Shown: positions 37,384 through 50,903 of the stretch, piece by piece
How positions within the stretch are numbered: position 1 is the stretch's first letter
Layout: each line of letters starts with the position of its first letter
Origin: Crotophaga sulcirostris
Taxonomy: Eukaryota; Chordata; Aves; Cuculiformes; Crotophagidae
Assembly: GCA_013397455.1 (NCBI GenBank)
Contig: VYZB01000122.1
Coordinates: 1,546,451 to 1,610,450, forward strand
Direction of reading: 5' to 3'
DNA length: 64,000 bases
Translations under genes and position numbers: made by a program
Notes under the pieces: generated by a model
What the model was told of the DNA's origin: nothing
The model's database searches: none
The model's input: the letters and a program-made list of their open reading frames with translations, nothing else

Positions 37384-38880
37384 CTGTAAGTAAAATATAA
37401 AGAGAGAGTTAGGTTTACCAGACTTAGAAAAGTTCACTAAGGAATGCTACTAGTCTGCTTTTTCATTTATTTCTTTCAGAATGAAGAACTGAGAAGGTAT
37501 CAACACGACTAGTGATTAGCTCCAGGCACGATGTTTAGATCCAAAACACCACTTTTTATCTCTGCCCTTTGGCAAGTAACATTTGGTATTCCTCAGAAAT
37601 ACCTAAGAGAGTGGGTATTCTATTATGCTATTTGGAAAGTAACTGTTTATAAACGGCTTATGCTTATATGACTATATAATCTAGATCCAAATGAGAATAA
37701 ATCAGATTTTATTATAGAATAAAATGAAGCCTGCAGGTAAGATGAACCGGACCTGATCTGAATATTAATTATCTGTAAAACAACTACTCGTTCTCTGAAG
37801 GGGAAGTGGTAGGTAGTAATTGTGTTCATATTGCCTGTTGCTATCTTTAAAAGCTTCAGGTTTCCCATTATAACCAGACCTTTTTCATAGTAATAAATAA
37901 AATAAAATTGCTTTTAGAGTTCCTGTTTAATGTGCTTTATGACAGCTGGAAGCTGTAAAACTTCCAGACGGAAGCCAAGCCAGAAGGTAAACTGCATAAC
38001 TCAGCTTGGTACCCAGCTAGCGTTTCACTCCACAGTGGCAAACTGACAGCTTGCCTACAATACATCAAAATACACTTGTCATTAATTAAATGGAACTGCA
38101 GTACTTAATCCTGGCTGCTCACTTGACCACTAGGATTAAAACCATTATCTCTGGTCTCCAGGATTACTCGGGCAGCCCAGTGTTCATCTTCACAGAGTTG
38201 ACAAGTGTAGAGGAGGGCAGGGGCAGATAAATCAGTGCTCCCTGCAGTCCCTCTTCATTGACAACGCATGACTCAGTTTTCCTGAGCTCAGCATCAGTAT
38301 CTGCCTATTGAAAAAATAAGGGCAGAGACAAAAATCTCAATCTCTCTGGTAACCACGCCTACCTAAAATGCACTCACACAGACATGCTGCAAGTTCAAAA
38401 CCACAAAAGACTATTAAGAAGGAGAACTGAGTTATGAAAACTGAGTAGGCCACCCTAACTACTCTGTCACTTTTCTACCTGCTTTTGCATAAACACTCTT
38501 TTTATTTCCTTTCCCCATGGACACTACTGAGGCAGAGCCATTCACCAAATGACAACAGCTGTGGTTTCTGATTTATTGTCGTTATAACTAGTTGATATTT
38601 CAGTGTCCTGTTTCACTGTTACTCTGGATAGTCCATTTGGATCAGGTGGCAGACAGCTTCATTTAAGAAATAGAGGCAACGTCAACTCTTTGGGATGCTC
38701 ACAGGCTATGTACAGTATCTTTCAATTACATCTTTTAATAAAATTATTACTCCAATTTCTTTGATTCTCAGCTCACTCTTGTCCTCGGTATGAAAAACAC
38801 CCACCACTGCATTTCCTTGTGGAGCACCTGTAATACTTCAAACCATTCTACTGAAATTGTCCAGAGGAATCTGCTTAAAG

Positions 38881-38902
38881 ATATATATACACACACACAT
38901 AT
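38881..38902. repeat. (TA)n(CA)n microsatellite
   Basis: A short alternating TA then CA dinucleotide run, seen directly. It is a common intronic microsatellite type. Confidence 0.85.
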
Positions 38903-39966
38903 GACCTGAAATAGGCCACTAAAAAATATGTACTCTCCTGATAGGATTGTTCAGATTAATCTAAGTTTTACTAGAATGTAATGGTTCTCAGATTTTTTTA
39001 AAAAACATTGTATCAGTGTTCAATGGGCAAGGACTTGAGCATTATTTTAGTTCTTCAATAATTTCATTTTTCATCTGATGTTCAGGATATAGGACTTTAC
39101 AATTCCAAAACGCAGTTTTCACAATTTATTTTCAGAGGTCATTTTTATTTCCTAAAATCATTTACCAAATGCTGGAAAAAAAATAATCATTTTTTGCTCT
39201 CCTTTAAAGAAAAACAACTGTAAAACAAGCAAAAAAATATTAGCTCTTGTTTGCAAGAGCTTTTGCATAACAGCATTTCAGGAGTTTTGACCTACTTCTA
39301 GTGGGTATCTCCCATCAGATAGAGGGCTAAAGACATATCCAACACATGCCAGTATTCTGATTTTAGAAGATATGAGACAGAAATTATCTCAAAATCAATT
39401 AATCTCACCCAATGTTGTGGATAGTTAGGTATCAACATTTTCTAAAGTTTATTTTCCAAAGATGCTATCAAAGACTGCTTGCTTAAGGACAAGGAAAGGC
39501 AACAGAGAGTAGGATCTTTCTGTGGGATTACATGATGCAGTAACACGGAAAATTATTTTTGGAGGACAGTTGTATGCATCTAAAGTAGTTCAGACGAGAG
39601 TGTGAGAATCTGACATCAGATGGAGCATGCTCAGCACTCCCTGGCTGAGAAGAAAAATGTGCAATTGCATGAGGACGTAAAACCAAGTTGTTTCACTGCC
39701 ATGCAGTTCCCAGCACCATCCAGGGCTGCGAAGTTCATGCAAGTGCTCTCTGGATACCCTCACTGGTCGTGTTCCACAGGCAGGTGGGTGAGACAGACCA
39801 TTTGCTGAGGGACTACTGCACAACTCTTGTGAATGCATCAGATATTGAAATAAGATGCAGAAGACTACAGCTTTAGAATGAAAACTGCAATAAGCACTTG
39901 CATTCGACAGTTATTTCTCAAACCCTATTTCAATGATACCATGATAATTTGTGGTTTTAGACTGCT

Positions 39967-40012
39967 CTTTATTCCTTCTTTTTTTTTTCCTTTTTTTTTT
40001 TTCCTTTTTTTT
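39967..40012. repeat. T-rich (T)nCC low-complexity tract
   Basis: About 46 bp of thymine runs separated by CC pairs. It is low complexity on both strands (A-rich in the ANKRD33B sense), with no adjacent element body recognised. Confidence 0.85.
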
Positions 40013-41371
40013 GCATCCATTTCTGGCCCTGTCTGTATTCTGCTTGCTTAAAGTTAGTACAGGATGCACAATCAATTGTAACAAGGTATTAGTCTGGAAT
40101 CTTTAAATTCAAGTATCAATAAATACTATTATCCACAGCCATATTACAAACTCTTTCAACAATCTCAATTAATAAATGTAACTGATGCAAAACTGCTTTC
40201 AGCAAACTTCTTTTTGAAGCTACCAGTAAAGCAGTAACCTGTATGACAGCAGCCTGCAGGAAAACACACTTGTACACTCAATGCTTTTTAAAAACATAAA
40301 AATAAAGCAGTGTAAATGAATTTTAGATAGAAAATTCTGAACCTGAGCAATCTGGTTATCCTCAGAAAATAGATGACATTTCATCTCATTAGTGTTCTAC
40401 CAAGACATCAGTTAGTCTGCTCCACATAGTGTAATTGTGAAGTGGCCAATGTATGTGGGAAAAAAAATCTTTCTATTATTTCGTCAGTGAGATCAGATGT
40501 CAGACATATTGAATGTATGTATAAGCTTTAGAAGAAGGGAGACTGATAATTCTTAACTGCATGCATTACACTCTCCCTAAGACTTCAACCTTTCTTCTTC
40601 GACTGCATCCCTTTCTGCTTCTTCCCTTTCGGATGTCCTCAACCACCACTAACTTTAAACTATAGCAACAATTCAAACTGTTCCCGTTAATATATGATAA
40701 CAATAATAATAATCAATTATTAGAAGGAATAATTGTACAAACATCACAACATGCAGGCACAGTATCCCCACTTTCCAAGGACTGTTGTGTTAGTTAAGAC
40801 CTGCTCTCTCCTGTTCAGCAGTCACGGGTGCTGCCCGTCATTCTACCAGACCAATGAAACAGAATAGGCAAAAGGTTCACTTTCATTCTCTGTGCACAAG
40901 AGATCTTACACATGAAACAACACTGATGCCTTTGGACTATAAGAAACATGATTTCTTCATTACAGGAGACCAAGGTTGCTGGTTTCTCTGAGTTTTGCAA
41001 CACATCCAATTTCATTTTTCAAATATCACATACAGACCCTGCTTCGCAAATAAGAAAACATGGGTCATCCATCACATCAACTACATTAACATTTACTGTA
41101 GATTTTTCCACATAAGAGAAGGGAGGTAAATTCAGCTCAGTAACAGGGTTTTTTTCCCAAGTAGAAGCCATAACACTGCCAGTTGTTGAGGTTTCTGTCT
41201 TTCCTCTGTGGAATATTTGGCATTTCACACAGCTTCCACACAGTTTTTCTATAGTATATTACATATTTTACTTTTATGTAACTAGTATAGTTTTGAAAGA
41301 TCCCCCTTTGTTTTGAAAAGACAGAGCAAAATTAGCAATACTTTATTTAGAATATATGGCAAAACAGTCAG

Positions 41372-41442
41372 TCTGGGGTAAATTACTTATTTTCCATGTA
41401 TTCGAAATAAAATATAAGTAATTTTCTTAATTTCACCCCAGA
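41372..41442. repeat. Imperfect inverted repeat / long hairpin
   Basis: Outer arms TCTGGGGT and ACCCCAGA are perfectly complementary over 8 bp. Inner arms AAATTACTTATTTT and AAAATATAAGTAATTTT pair with one mismatch or bulge, and the right arm carries an extra bulge of about 9 nt. The total is 71 nt with a TTCGAA-containing loop. It could be a decayed miniature inverted-repeat element or a hairpin RNA precursor; neither is established. Confidence 0.5.
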
Positions 41443-44400
41443 GTACTTAAATGGACATTTCAGGTGAGGAACTACTTCAAGTTAATGAGATGTTGCAACA
41501 CCTTCCTCAATTAGTGTTTACAAACTGTAAGAGTTTCATAGTGCTCTTCTATAATCAAACGAAAAGTATTGTATTAAAATACCATACAAAAACATAAACT
41601 TTAAATTTGCATGTTTGAAATAGAACAAAAAAGTCTTGGTAAACTTTTGATTCCTTTTAAAATCAATGTTTCTTCATGTGCCTTTTCAGGTAAGCCTGGA
41701 ATAATGTTGCCACTATAAAAATAAATAAACTTTGCTTTGCTCAGATGTTTTGGCTAATGACAGAACAACGGTATGACTAAATGAGGTCATGATATCTCAG
41801 AAGACAATTTTACAAGTCAGATGTTATGACAAAATTACAGATGTAAGGCTATTTGCAGACTAGATCATTACAGATAATAGAGATCACAAGAAATACTAGA
41901 GGATCAATAATGAACTCAAGCTGAACACCAGAGTAAATCACATACAGCATGCAATTATTTTAGGTTTTTAAAAGATGTCTTCAGGCAACTTATTTTCCAC
42001 CAAGATGCTGAGAATGAAAACAGCTTATCACGGCTTTTAAGCTATTATTGTAGACAAGAATGGGTCTGGCAAAAGACTAAATTGACATTACCCATTGCTT
42101 TTCATAAGCATCATGATAAACAACCATCCAGTTTTCTTTGCATGCATCTGTAAGTATTAATGACAACTCTGCGAGGTTGGTTTAACAGCAATGATTAAAA
42201 TTGCATGTAATTGAATTAAATGAGATAATGATTCATTGTGATCCATAATCATATGCAGGGACAACTATAAAAATTATGTCTAAGTTAAAAGCATAATACA
42301 CAGATGATATTATGAGTAATAGAAATGGAAGAATAATAAAACAGAGAGGAACACAAAATTTAGTTTAATCCTTTTCTTGTTGATTTACTAAAATAATAAC
42401 TCATATATTTAATATTCTGCGTTATACATAACTCACTTTAATAACAGAATTATATGTAACTATCACTCACTAAAACTTAATTCACATAAAAAAAAAAATC
42501 GGGTCAAGTATCTCAAAATAAATCGCCCAAAATTATTTAAGGGAAATTCTGATCTTCACTAAAAACTCCACAACTCTGTGAAACTTAGGTTAACAGAGAT
42601 TTTAAATCGTATTGAAAAAGAGAAAAAATTAGTGTTGAGCATCACTATCTGCTATATACTAATTTATGCATAATGCATAAAACCTTCCAGTCTGCAGAAA
42701 GCAATCTGAGAAACTTTCATAAATGGCTTGAGCTTATATTATAATTGGTTTAGCTGATTAGATCAACGGTGACTGAGATGAGGTAATTATTCAGGTCATC
42801 AGTCCCATGAGAAGTGGTGTTTATGTGCTAGAGAAATCCATCAAGCATATAAGCTTTAATGTTATCTGCACAAAATAATTTAGGTGACCTTTCAGAGAAA
42901 AGGCTGCAACAGCTTAGTCACATACAAATTTTTACTGGGAATGCAACAAGAGAAAAAAAAAGCTGGGAATTTAAATTAATTTTTTCCAACCGTTGCTTGG
43001 ACAAAACTCCATGCACGAGGAGGGGGACAAGGGGGGAGATGCTGATTTTTGTGGAGACAAGTGATCAGACAAGTGCAGAAGAGTATTTGAGCAGGGATGG
43101 AGCGGCAACGAGCAAAACTGCCTCCTCTGCAGAGGAAAACAGTAGCCTGCAGCACAATGTTGCATCCAAAAGCAAACTTAAATGGCACTGCCTCTTCCAG
43201 TGCTCGAATACTGAAGCCGCAAAATTGCCACCTTCACTTCACAGCATTATGAGCGCTCACAGATTCATTTCCCAGCATGAATTGCACTCTGCTAGCTAAA
43301 ACCACAGGCCAGAGTGTGGACGTGCAGATGACAACCCAGCATTTTTCCCCTCTTATTTAGTGTGATATGTTTTACTTGATGTTTATACGGAAAGAGAGGA
43401 AACTGGGATCATTTTCCCACAACTGAAAAAACAGAAGTGACATTTGTTGTAGTCCAATCAGTCCAAAATTAAGCTTTGCAAGATACGTGAGATCTCTAGT
43501 CACAGCAGAAGTAAACAAGGTATAATTTTAGAAAAGGAATATGTAAGGAATCTTTAAGGAAATAATATTTAATAAAAATAACACATACTTAAAATGAACT
43601 GATATGTCCCCTAGTGGAGCTTATTGCCATTAAACATATGTTAAAATGACATTATCTCTGGATTCAATAACATGGGAATTCAGCCCAGGATACCATTTTT
43701 GGGAAAAGGTTCTCTGTTCTGCTTATGGGGTGCCTGACTCTAAAGGAAAAAAACCACTGTGTGTAGATGGTAGGGTAAGTAACACAATTTTTATCAGGTT
43801 AATTTGCACATTTTCATTTTATTTAGACTGTCATGTTACATACAACTACTAAGCAGTGATGATCCCTGACAAATAATGCAGCCTTACTAATCCTAGCTTT
43901 CCTGTTTGTATAGCACATACTAATCAGTGTTAATACTGTTAAATGTTAGTGCTAAGTTTTGATAGTGTTGACAGTAATAACACATGATACGTGGCAGCCA
44001 AATTTATACATCCCTCTTTGCTATGCCTGCTTTTCAAGGTCTGTGCTAGACGTGGGTCACTCTGGCTTAAAAGGAAGAGATTTTATAAGAAAGTGAGAGG
44101 TCTGACTTCAAAAAACAAGGCAAATGATGTACTGAACTTTAATGGGGGGATCCTGATGTAAACCCAGAAGGCATTTCTAGCACAAATCCTATGCCTGCAC
44201 CTCAAGGTGCTGTAAAACATTAGCAACCCAAACCATTAACTGCTGAGGGCTGGGGAAGGCAATGCAACAGATTCCCACAGACATTAGGATCCTGCTCCGA
44301 TGAATAGCAAGTGGATTTTAATTTCATTTATTTGTCTTTCAGTGGCTTGCTGTGCAATGTTTAGCAAGGCCTCCAAGGGCTGCAAACCACCCTGTGAACA

Positions 44401-45621
44401 AAGATAATGCATTTCTGGATACTAAAATGAACAGCATATTATTATGCTTTGCTTGGAACAGGTGTTTCCAGCTAGTGATAGATTTAAAACAGTAAAGCTC
44501 TGACTGCTTCCCCCTGTGAATATATGAGGCTGAGAGCACCTGCTGCTCTGGCCAACCACTGCACAAAGCTGCAGTGAGTTTGAGAACCACTGAAAGAAAG
44601 CAGGTTTGTAATAAGGACCAAAATATACCTTTTGTGGCAATAATTATTTGGAAAACATTTTGGAGAACCTCCCGATTGCAAGATTATTTCAAAATCTGAT
44701 GTTACAATAATAGTCTTCCTATTAATTATATAATCAAATCATTTTATTTATTTATTTTCAGAAAGGCAAAACCCCTAAGAGCTAAATAAAATGACAGCCA
44801 AGGTGGATCATCTAACAGTATAACCCAAACTTGACATGACTTGTATCCAGCGCACCCTCTCACCATGTAAGACCTTTAGGAACATTTGGAAATCAGTTTA
44901 GATCCGAACCCCACGTCCTGGGCCTGACATTACTGTTAACTTTCCTGCTGGTCTCTAAATACATACATAGAATCTCACACATTTAAGATACAAAGGAGAG
45001 TCTGCAGCATTTTAAAAACATTTTTTAAAGAGCATTCAGAAGCCATGCGAAATGCATTTTGTGCACTGACATAACTCTGTGAAAAGTACTTCCTTTGGCT
45101 TTAAGGCATATGATTCAACTCCCCTCTATGTGTTTAATAGATAACATTTTCCTTCCTGTTATGTTCTGTCAAGACACAGGCTGACCATAGCTCAGATCTG
45201 TTGCCAGCAGCTAAACAGAGTGTTTGAATGCATAGTTTATTTCAGCCAAAAGTAATCACTCACAAATTCTTTGTAAGCACTAATTTTCAGTTTTAAAATG
45301 GCTACAAGATAAATGCACTGCCCTCTACTTGATCATAATCTATCATTGTATCTAATCTGTTTCTTCTGTAAGCAACATTTCAAAGGTGCATTTTCATGGC
45401 GGAGTTCTCTGAAGAGACACAGCCAGTGACGAGCTAGCAAGCACCCTCTTGTGGCAATGAGCTCCTGCAGTTATATTAGGAAAGACCTTCCCAAGAAGTT
45501 GCAGTTCCTTTCCTCCAACTGCTGTAAATTCGTTTTGTTTCTCTGAGCCTCTCAGTTGTGGAATCGCACCATACCCACACGTTGCAAAGAAAGAGCCCAA
45601 GGAAAAGTCTGTCCATCAACG

Positions 45622-45701
45622 NNNNNNNNNNNNNNNNNNNNNNNNNNNNNNNNNNNNNNNNNNNNNNNNNNNNNNNNNNNNNNNNNNNNNNNNNNNNNNN
45701 N
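45622..45701. other. Assembly gap (80 N)
   Basis: Eighty undetermined bases lie within ANKRD33B intron 1. No coding exon of ANKRD33B is expected here, because exon phases match across the gap. The sequence on the two sides shows no shared repeat. Confidence 0.99.
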
Positions 45702-48700
45702 AACCCTATCAGGGTGAAAGCTGTAACTTGCAGAAGCCCTATACTCACCAAGAAGAGCAACTGCATGAGCTTCTTGGGACTCCAGAGATGGGGGACTGCC
45801 TGCAAACTAAACACAACACTGCACAGTACCACACACAAAAGTACCAGCCATTTCCTACCCTTTGATCTTAACAAGTTGTAAGAGCAATAAAAGCTCCATC
45901 TCCATCTTAGTCTGCCATTTGACAGTACATTTCATAATGACATCAACGAATAAGTAACATCCTCATTGTCTCTTCTTCCCAACCTCCCCTGTCCTCTGGC
46001 TTTTGAATGCCATTGCTTCCTTTTCTATAACACTTCTAATAATAACCCTCCTTATTGATCTTGGGTCTTCTAATAATAAGCCATATTGATCCTGGAAAAG
46101 ACCTGAATGGACTGAGAAACTGCAGTAAACTTTCTCTACCAGTGAAAACAAAGAGAGGGGAGAAGACTCCCTGCCTCTATATAACAAAATGGTAAGTGAT
46201 TCTCAGATGACAGAAATGAGAGTTTATGAGTATTTAGCCTACAGGATTCACCTTACATGTTTCACTCTAGATGTGTTATCACATAGCAACAGTCAGCATC
46301 CTCTTTTCAACCAAGAGGAGAACATGGTAACAACAATCAGTAGTTGTTATTCATGAAAAGGTAAGCTAAATGCATGCTCAAATACCATTGGTGGATGTGA
46401 AGAAGATTCTCCAGTTGGATCAGGTCTTATTATTTTACTTCTATCAAGCAGAGACCCCACTGACAGGATCTCACTATCTTGTCTTTTCAGATTATCATAA
46501 ACTAGTGCAAGGAGCAATGGTTCTTCAGATGTTAAAGCATCCAGGTTCTTGAAAGCTCTTATTGTGCTTTCTAAATAAAAGAGCTTCCTTTATCTAGGAT
46601 ATGCAGCTGCTTTTAGCTAGACTGGCTTTCATTTCAGTTGTGCCCCTACCTGTTTTTTCCCCAGCTCCAACAAAGCAAAAGATTTCTCTGAGCATAAATA
46701 CAAAAAAAAAGTCTCCTGCTTCTCCTTAGAAAACAAACAGACTTATTAAGTAATAGGCGCATCTGTGGTGAATTGATAGGAGGTGTCTATTTTGCTCTCA
46801 GAGACCTAAAGTGGATTTTGGGATGTATGGATTAGTGTCAATTCTTGTGATCCTAAAGGTTGAAATCCTGTAATCCCACAGTTCCATGCAATGCAGTTAC
46901 TGCAGAATATCGCAGATGACCATGCTGGAGGACAAAACCTGGATTTTTATAAGTATTACTACTTGGATTTATGTGTGTGAAACTTGGAGGAAACTGCTAT
47001 GGTACCTGACTCCCTAGGAACACTTTTCACTCCTTCCCACCTATGCACTAGTGCTCCAGGAACCGCACTGAAAAATGGGTCTCCACAAAGCGAGATGAGG
47101 GACTAACAATTGTATTTGTATAAACACTGCCTGGGTAAATTAACACTTTCAATACTGGAGATCTTCCATTCTAGATGAAAACATTACCTTCAAACAAAGT
47201 GTACAATTTTCAAGTAACACACAGCGAACTAGCTTTGCTAATACTAAGAGTAAATGTTATGCCCAAGTTTCTCATGATTTATAACTGTTAGAAACACTGA
47301 TGACTATGATCACATTTTAATTTACAGCAGAACATGTGGATTATGTTTCAGCTGATAGATTTTTCAAGTTTTTATGTAAATATACTTTGGTCAAGGGCAA
47401 AGAGGGTTTCACTCTTGTGACTTACACCTATGAGTACTGACACATCTGTAATGTTCATGGCTAGTTAGAAAGAACTAATCCCTGTTACAAATCCCATCAA
47501 ACTACAAGTCTGTCCATTTTAGGAATAAAGTAACTGATAGACTGCACACAGCCACTGGAGAGGAAATCCAGTGTGCCTTAGACTTCCCACTAAGGAATGG
47601 TTCCTTCCTGCAGGTTTAACATCACCCTCTGAAAAGGGCAACTGTCTTAACAAAAGGCAGAATTACATTTTTGAATGATCAGAAAATAGCACTTGGCTGT
47701 ATCAAGAACACTGCTGCTACAGGCTTGCAAGTCCCAGCAAGTAGCCTGGCGTTAATTTAACACTGCATTTAGAGAACGGGCTCATCCACAATGGCACTTA
47801 TCTGCAAGAGGCTCAGCCTGATCGTTTTGTTTGATAAAACTCACACTGTGTCACTGAATCTGTTCAGAGGGGATCTTTTTTCCTCTGGTGGCTTGTTATT
47901 TTTTGTAGATTTAACTTTTTACCAATCCTGAAGAAGATAGTTCCAAAGCAGCTTTTTTTTTTTTTAAATTATTCCAATTTTAAATTTCTCTTTTATGATC
48001 TGAATTGGCTAAATAAGGATTTATCATCCCCTGCAGCTGTAGCAGGTAACAGTATATGAGCAGGGCTCAGCAAAGGTGAAAATCATATTTATAATATCCA
48101 AGTGAGAGACAGTAGCATCACCATTGTATCTGTCTCAAGTAAACTACAGTACTGCAGCTTCAGTTTAAGAAGCAAATACAGCACATGCTCATAACGGCAT
48201 TGCCTAGGGGCAAGAGCTGAGTGTGGCTGTACTTGCCATTGGTGCAGTCTGTCCTCTTATATGGAGCCTACGACCACTCTGTTTATCTCAGCTGAGTGTT
48301 CAGCTTTATGCAATAAAGGCAGGAAAGCATCTTCTGCCTCTGTTTTTGGATCTAAGAATCTCATCTTCCAGTGAACACACTCCATTCATCTAAATAATAA
48401 ATAAACATAGCGAGGGAAAGAACATAGACGTATTGTTGAGTTTGAAGTAAAGAAGATAGAATTAAATACCTGAAAAACAGAGGGAGGAGTAATTTCACAT
48501 TTATATTCAAATGTCTAGAACTACTAGAGATGACCTGCCTTTTTAAAAACCTGCTAATTCATTCATTCAATATATCCACTTTATTGAACAGTTTCAGGCA
48601 AACAATCCAGAATCTGCTCTTCTTCTACCTCATAAAATTTGAGAATATTTGCATAAACTGTAAAATAGCTTCTCTTGAGTCAAGACTCCAGGTATTCATA

Positions 48701-50850
48701 TAAGCAACCTACTTTTTAATTTAAGGACCTAGATCTATGAGAGAAATAGTAGACATTTAAAACAGTTTTCTTAACAAAAGAACACCTTTTTCTGAAAAGA
48801 AACATGCTACAAAAAAGCAGTATGCATCAAATACATCTGATGGAGGTTTTTCAGAGCTGTTTGCAGTGAGCTTGATGTGTCTCTGAGCCCCAGAGCAGCT
48901 GAGGAATTACAAGTCTGGCACAGAGTCTTTTGGTACTTCAAGACATTGCTTGACTACAGAATGGCACTTTTATTGACAGAAGCTCACTGGTAAGAGTAGT
49001 ATCTGAACATACTAAGGGACCTTTGAATGATGTTCCAGGCCCCTGGAGAACAAAAAAAAAGATATTCAATGTATAGGCAATTTTCAATGTACAGTTAGGA
49101 ACTACATCCTAAAAACTGGCTGCAAACCTTACAGCTTCTAAAAGAAAATAAACGTGTGCTTATCCCCAAGACTGACCACAAATGCCCTCTCAATTCTCCA
49201 GCTGAAGATTTGTAAATAAATACCTTTATATTTAAAAATGGATACAGAGAAATATTGGCTACCTAACACATTCCATCTCAGTTTGTGACAGCTAGTACTG
49301 TTCACAATAATCCTATATCCTATTGCATGCAGGGTTGGCCAAACGTCTTAGCAATTATTGAACTAGCACTTTCACATAACTAAGCATTTAGCTGCAGCCA
49401 TATTATTCATGCATTGAAAAAAGCAGGAATTGGCAAATAGGCCTGCATATCCATCAGCTGACTGTGCAGCTTTCCAGGATTTTCTTGTTTTCTGTTACAG
49501 GAGGATATTTCCCATCAGCTCAGTACAGCATTAGGCCACACAAGGCTGTCATGGCTGATCTGTTGCTATTAGAAAGGTCCATCCAAGCAAAAAGGCTGGC
49601 AAACTCAGAAAACTACGAGTGTATTTCTACTAAAGGTATAAACAAAGGTACACCAAGAACTGCAGAGATTCCTGCATAGTAAATGAGGACCTTTGGTTGA
49701 AATGGACTTCGCTACTTAGTGACACTTGTCAAATAAAACAGTATAGACATGACCTGTAAACAAAAACTTCTTTCTTTTTGTGGTCCCCGACTCAAAAACA
49801 TTGGAATTTGCTAAGCAACAGGATAGAAGAAACACATTTACCTTGAAGTATATGTGTGCAGTTTTTCTATTTCATAATGATGAAGACTATGTTAGAGAAG
49901 GAAACTGTCCAATCATTGGATAAGCACAGGGTTGCTAGTAGTAAACAGGAATAGTGAGAATAAAAGCTAGGATGAACAGGTATTTCTGCACTTAAAATTA
50001 AAATAGTATGTGTGGTGTTATTTAATATTCTATTACAAATTTTTAATTTTGTTATTAGCAATGTACAGCACTTAGTGTAAATTTTCACCAGTGCAGCCTT
50101 CTTACATACATTACACTAAACACAAAAATTTACATATCCACCCCATAAATTAATAACAGTATTTTTTATAAAGCTAGTCCATGTTCATTTAACAATCACT
50201 CACAGATGACATTAGTGGCGAAATCAAGCAGTTTTGCTGAGGCAAAACCAGAAGACTGGCATTTTTAGAGCTGATTGATGATTAAACATGCCCAACAACA
50301 ATCAAGACGCTAAATGGTGAACATTTCTTCTGCTGCTTTTTATGTCATTTTGCTTTTTCTTTTTTTCATTATAACTGAGTACATGGAGCACTAGCTGTCC
50401 TTCTTCAGAAGCAGACCCTGAGGAGCTCCCTTGAATCCATCTGTACATGGTCCGAGAATAGTAAATCTCAGCAGCATTAAACCTCCCAGCTCCACACAGA
50501 ACTCCCCACAGAGCTGAGCTGACGCACATCAGCAACACAAGACATTGCCAAAGCTTGCTCTTACGTTGCCCTGTAGATGGACACAGGATTCAGGAGCAGC
50601 AAACACTGCCTGTCCTTCATTACCACCAAAGCTACGCATGTACTGTTTCTTCAGCCATTATATCTACAAGCAAAAGCACTGAGGTCTACATTTTCTATCT
50701 GGCATTTTTTGATTCCTCTAAGTGCATTTTCTCATTCAGTGCTGAATGTTTCATTTCCCAAGGGTGACTCTGCCACCTCGTTCTTTTGCTAAAGAAATGA
50801 AATGTACAACCAATACTTTCAGTTCTGAAAAGGTAAGTGATGTGCCAACG

Positions 50851-50903
50851 ATCACAGAATCATAGAATCATTAAGGTTGCCTTCAAAGCCTCTGAGCCCT
50901 TTG
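50851..50903 (-). mobile_element. CR1 LINE 3'-terminal relic
   Basis: On the - strand, CAACCTTAATGATTCTATGA runs into ATTCTGTGAT, the ATTCTATG/ATTCTGTG octamer terminus of classical avian CR1. Beyond the first 30 bp the similarity to the CR1 3' end (pyrimidine-rich GACCTCTNAG region) is weak. Its octamer differs from that of the two better preserved CR1 copies in the window, so it is probably an older subfamily. Confidence 0.7.
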
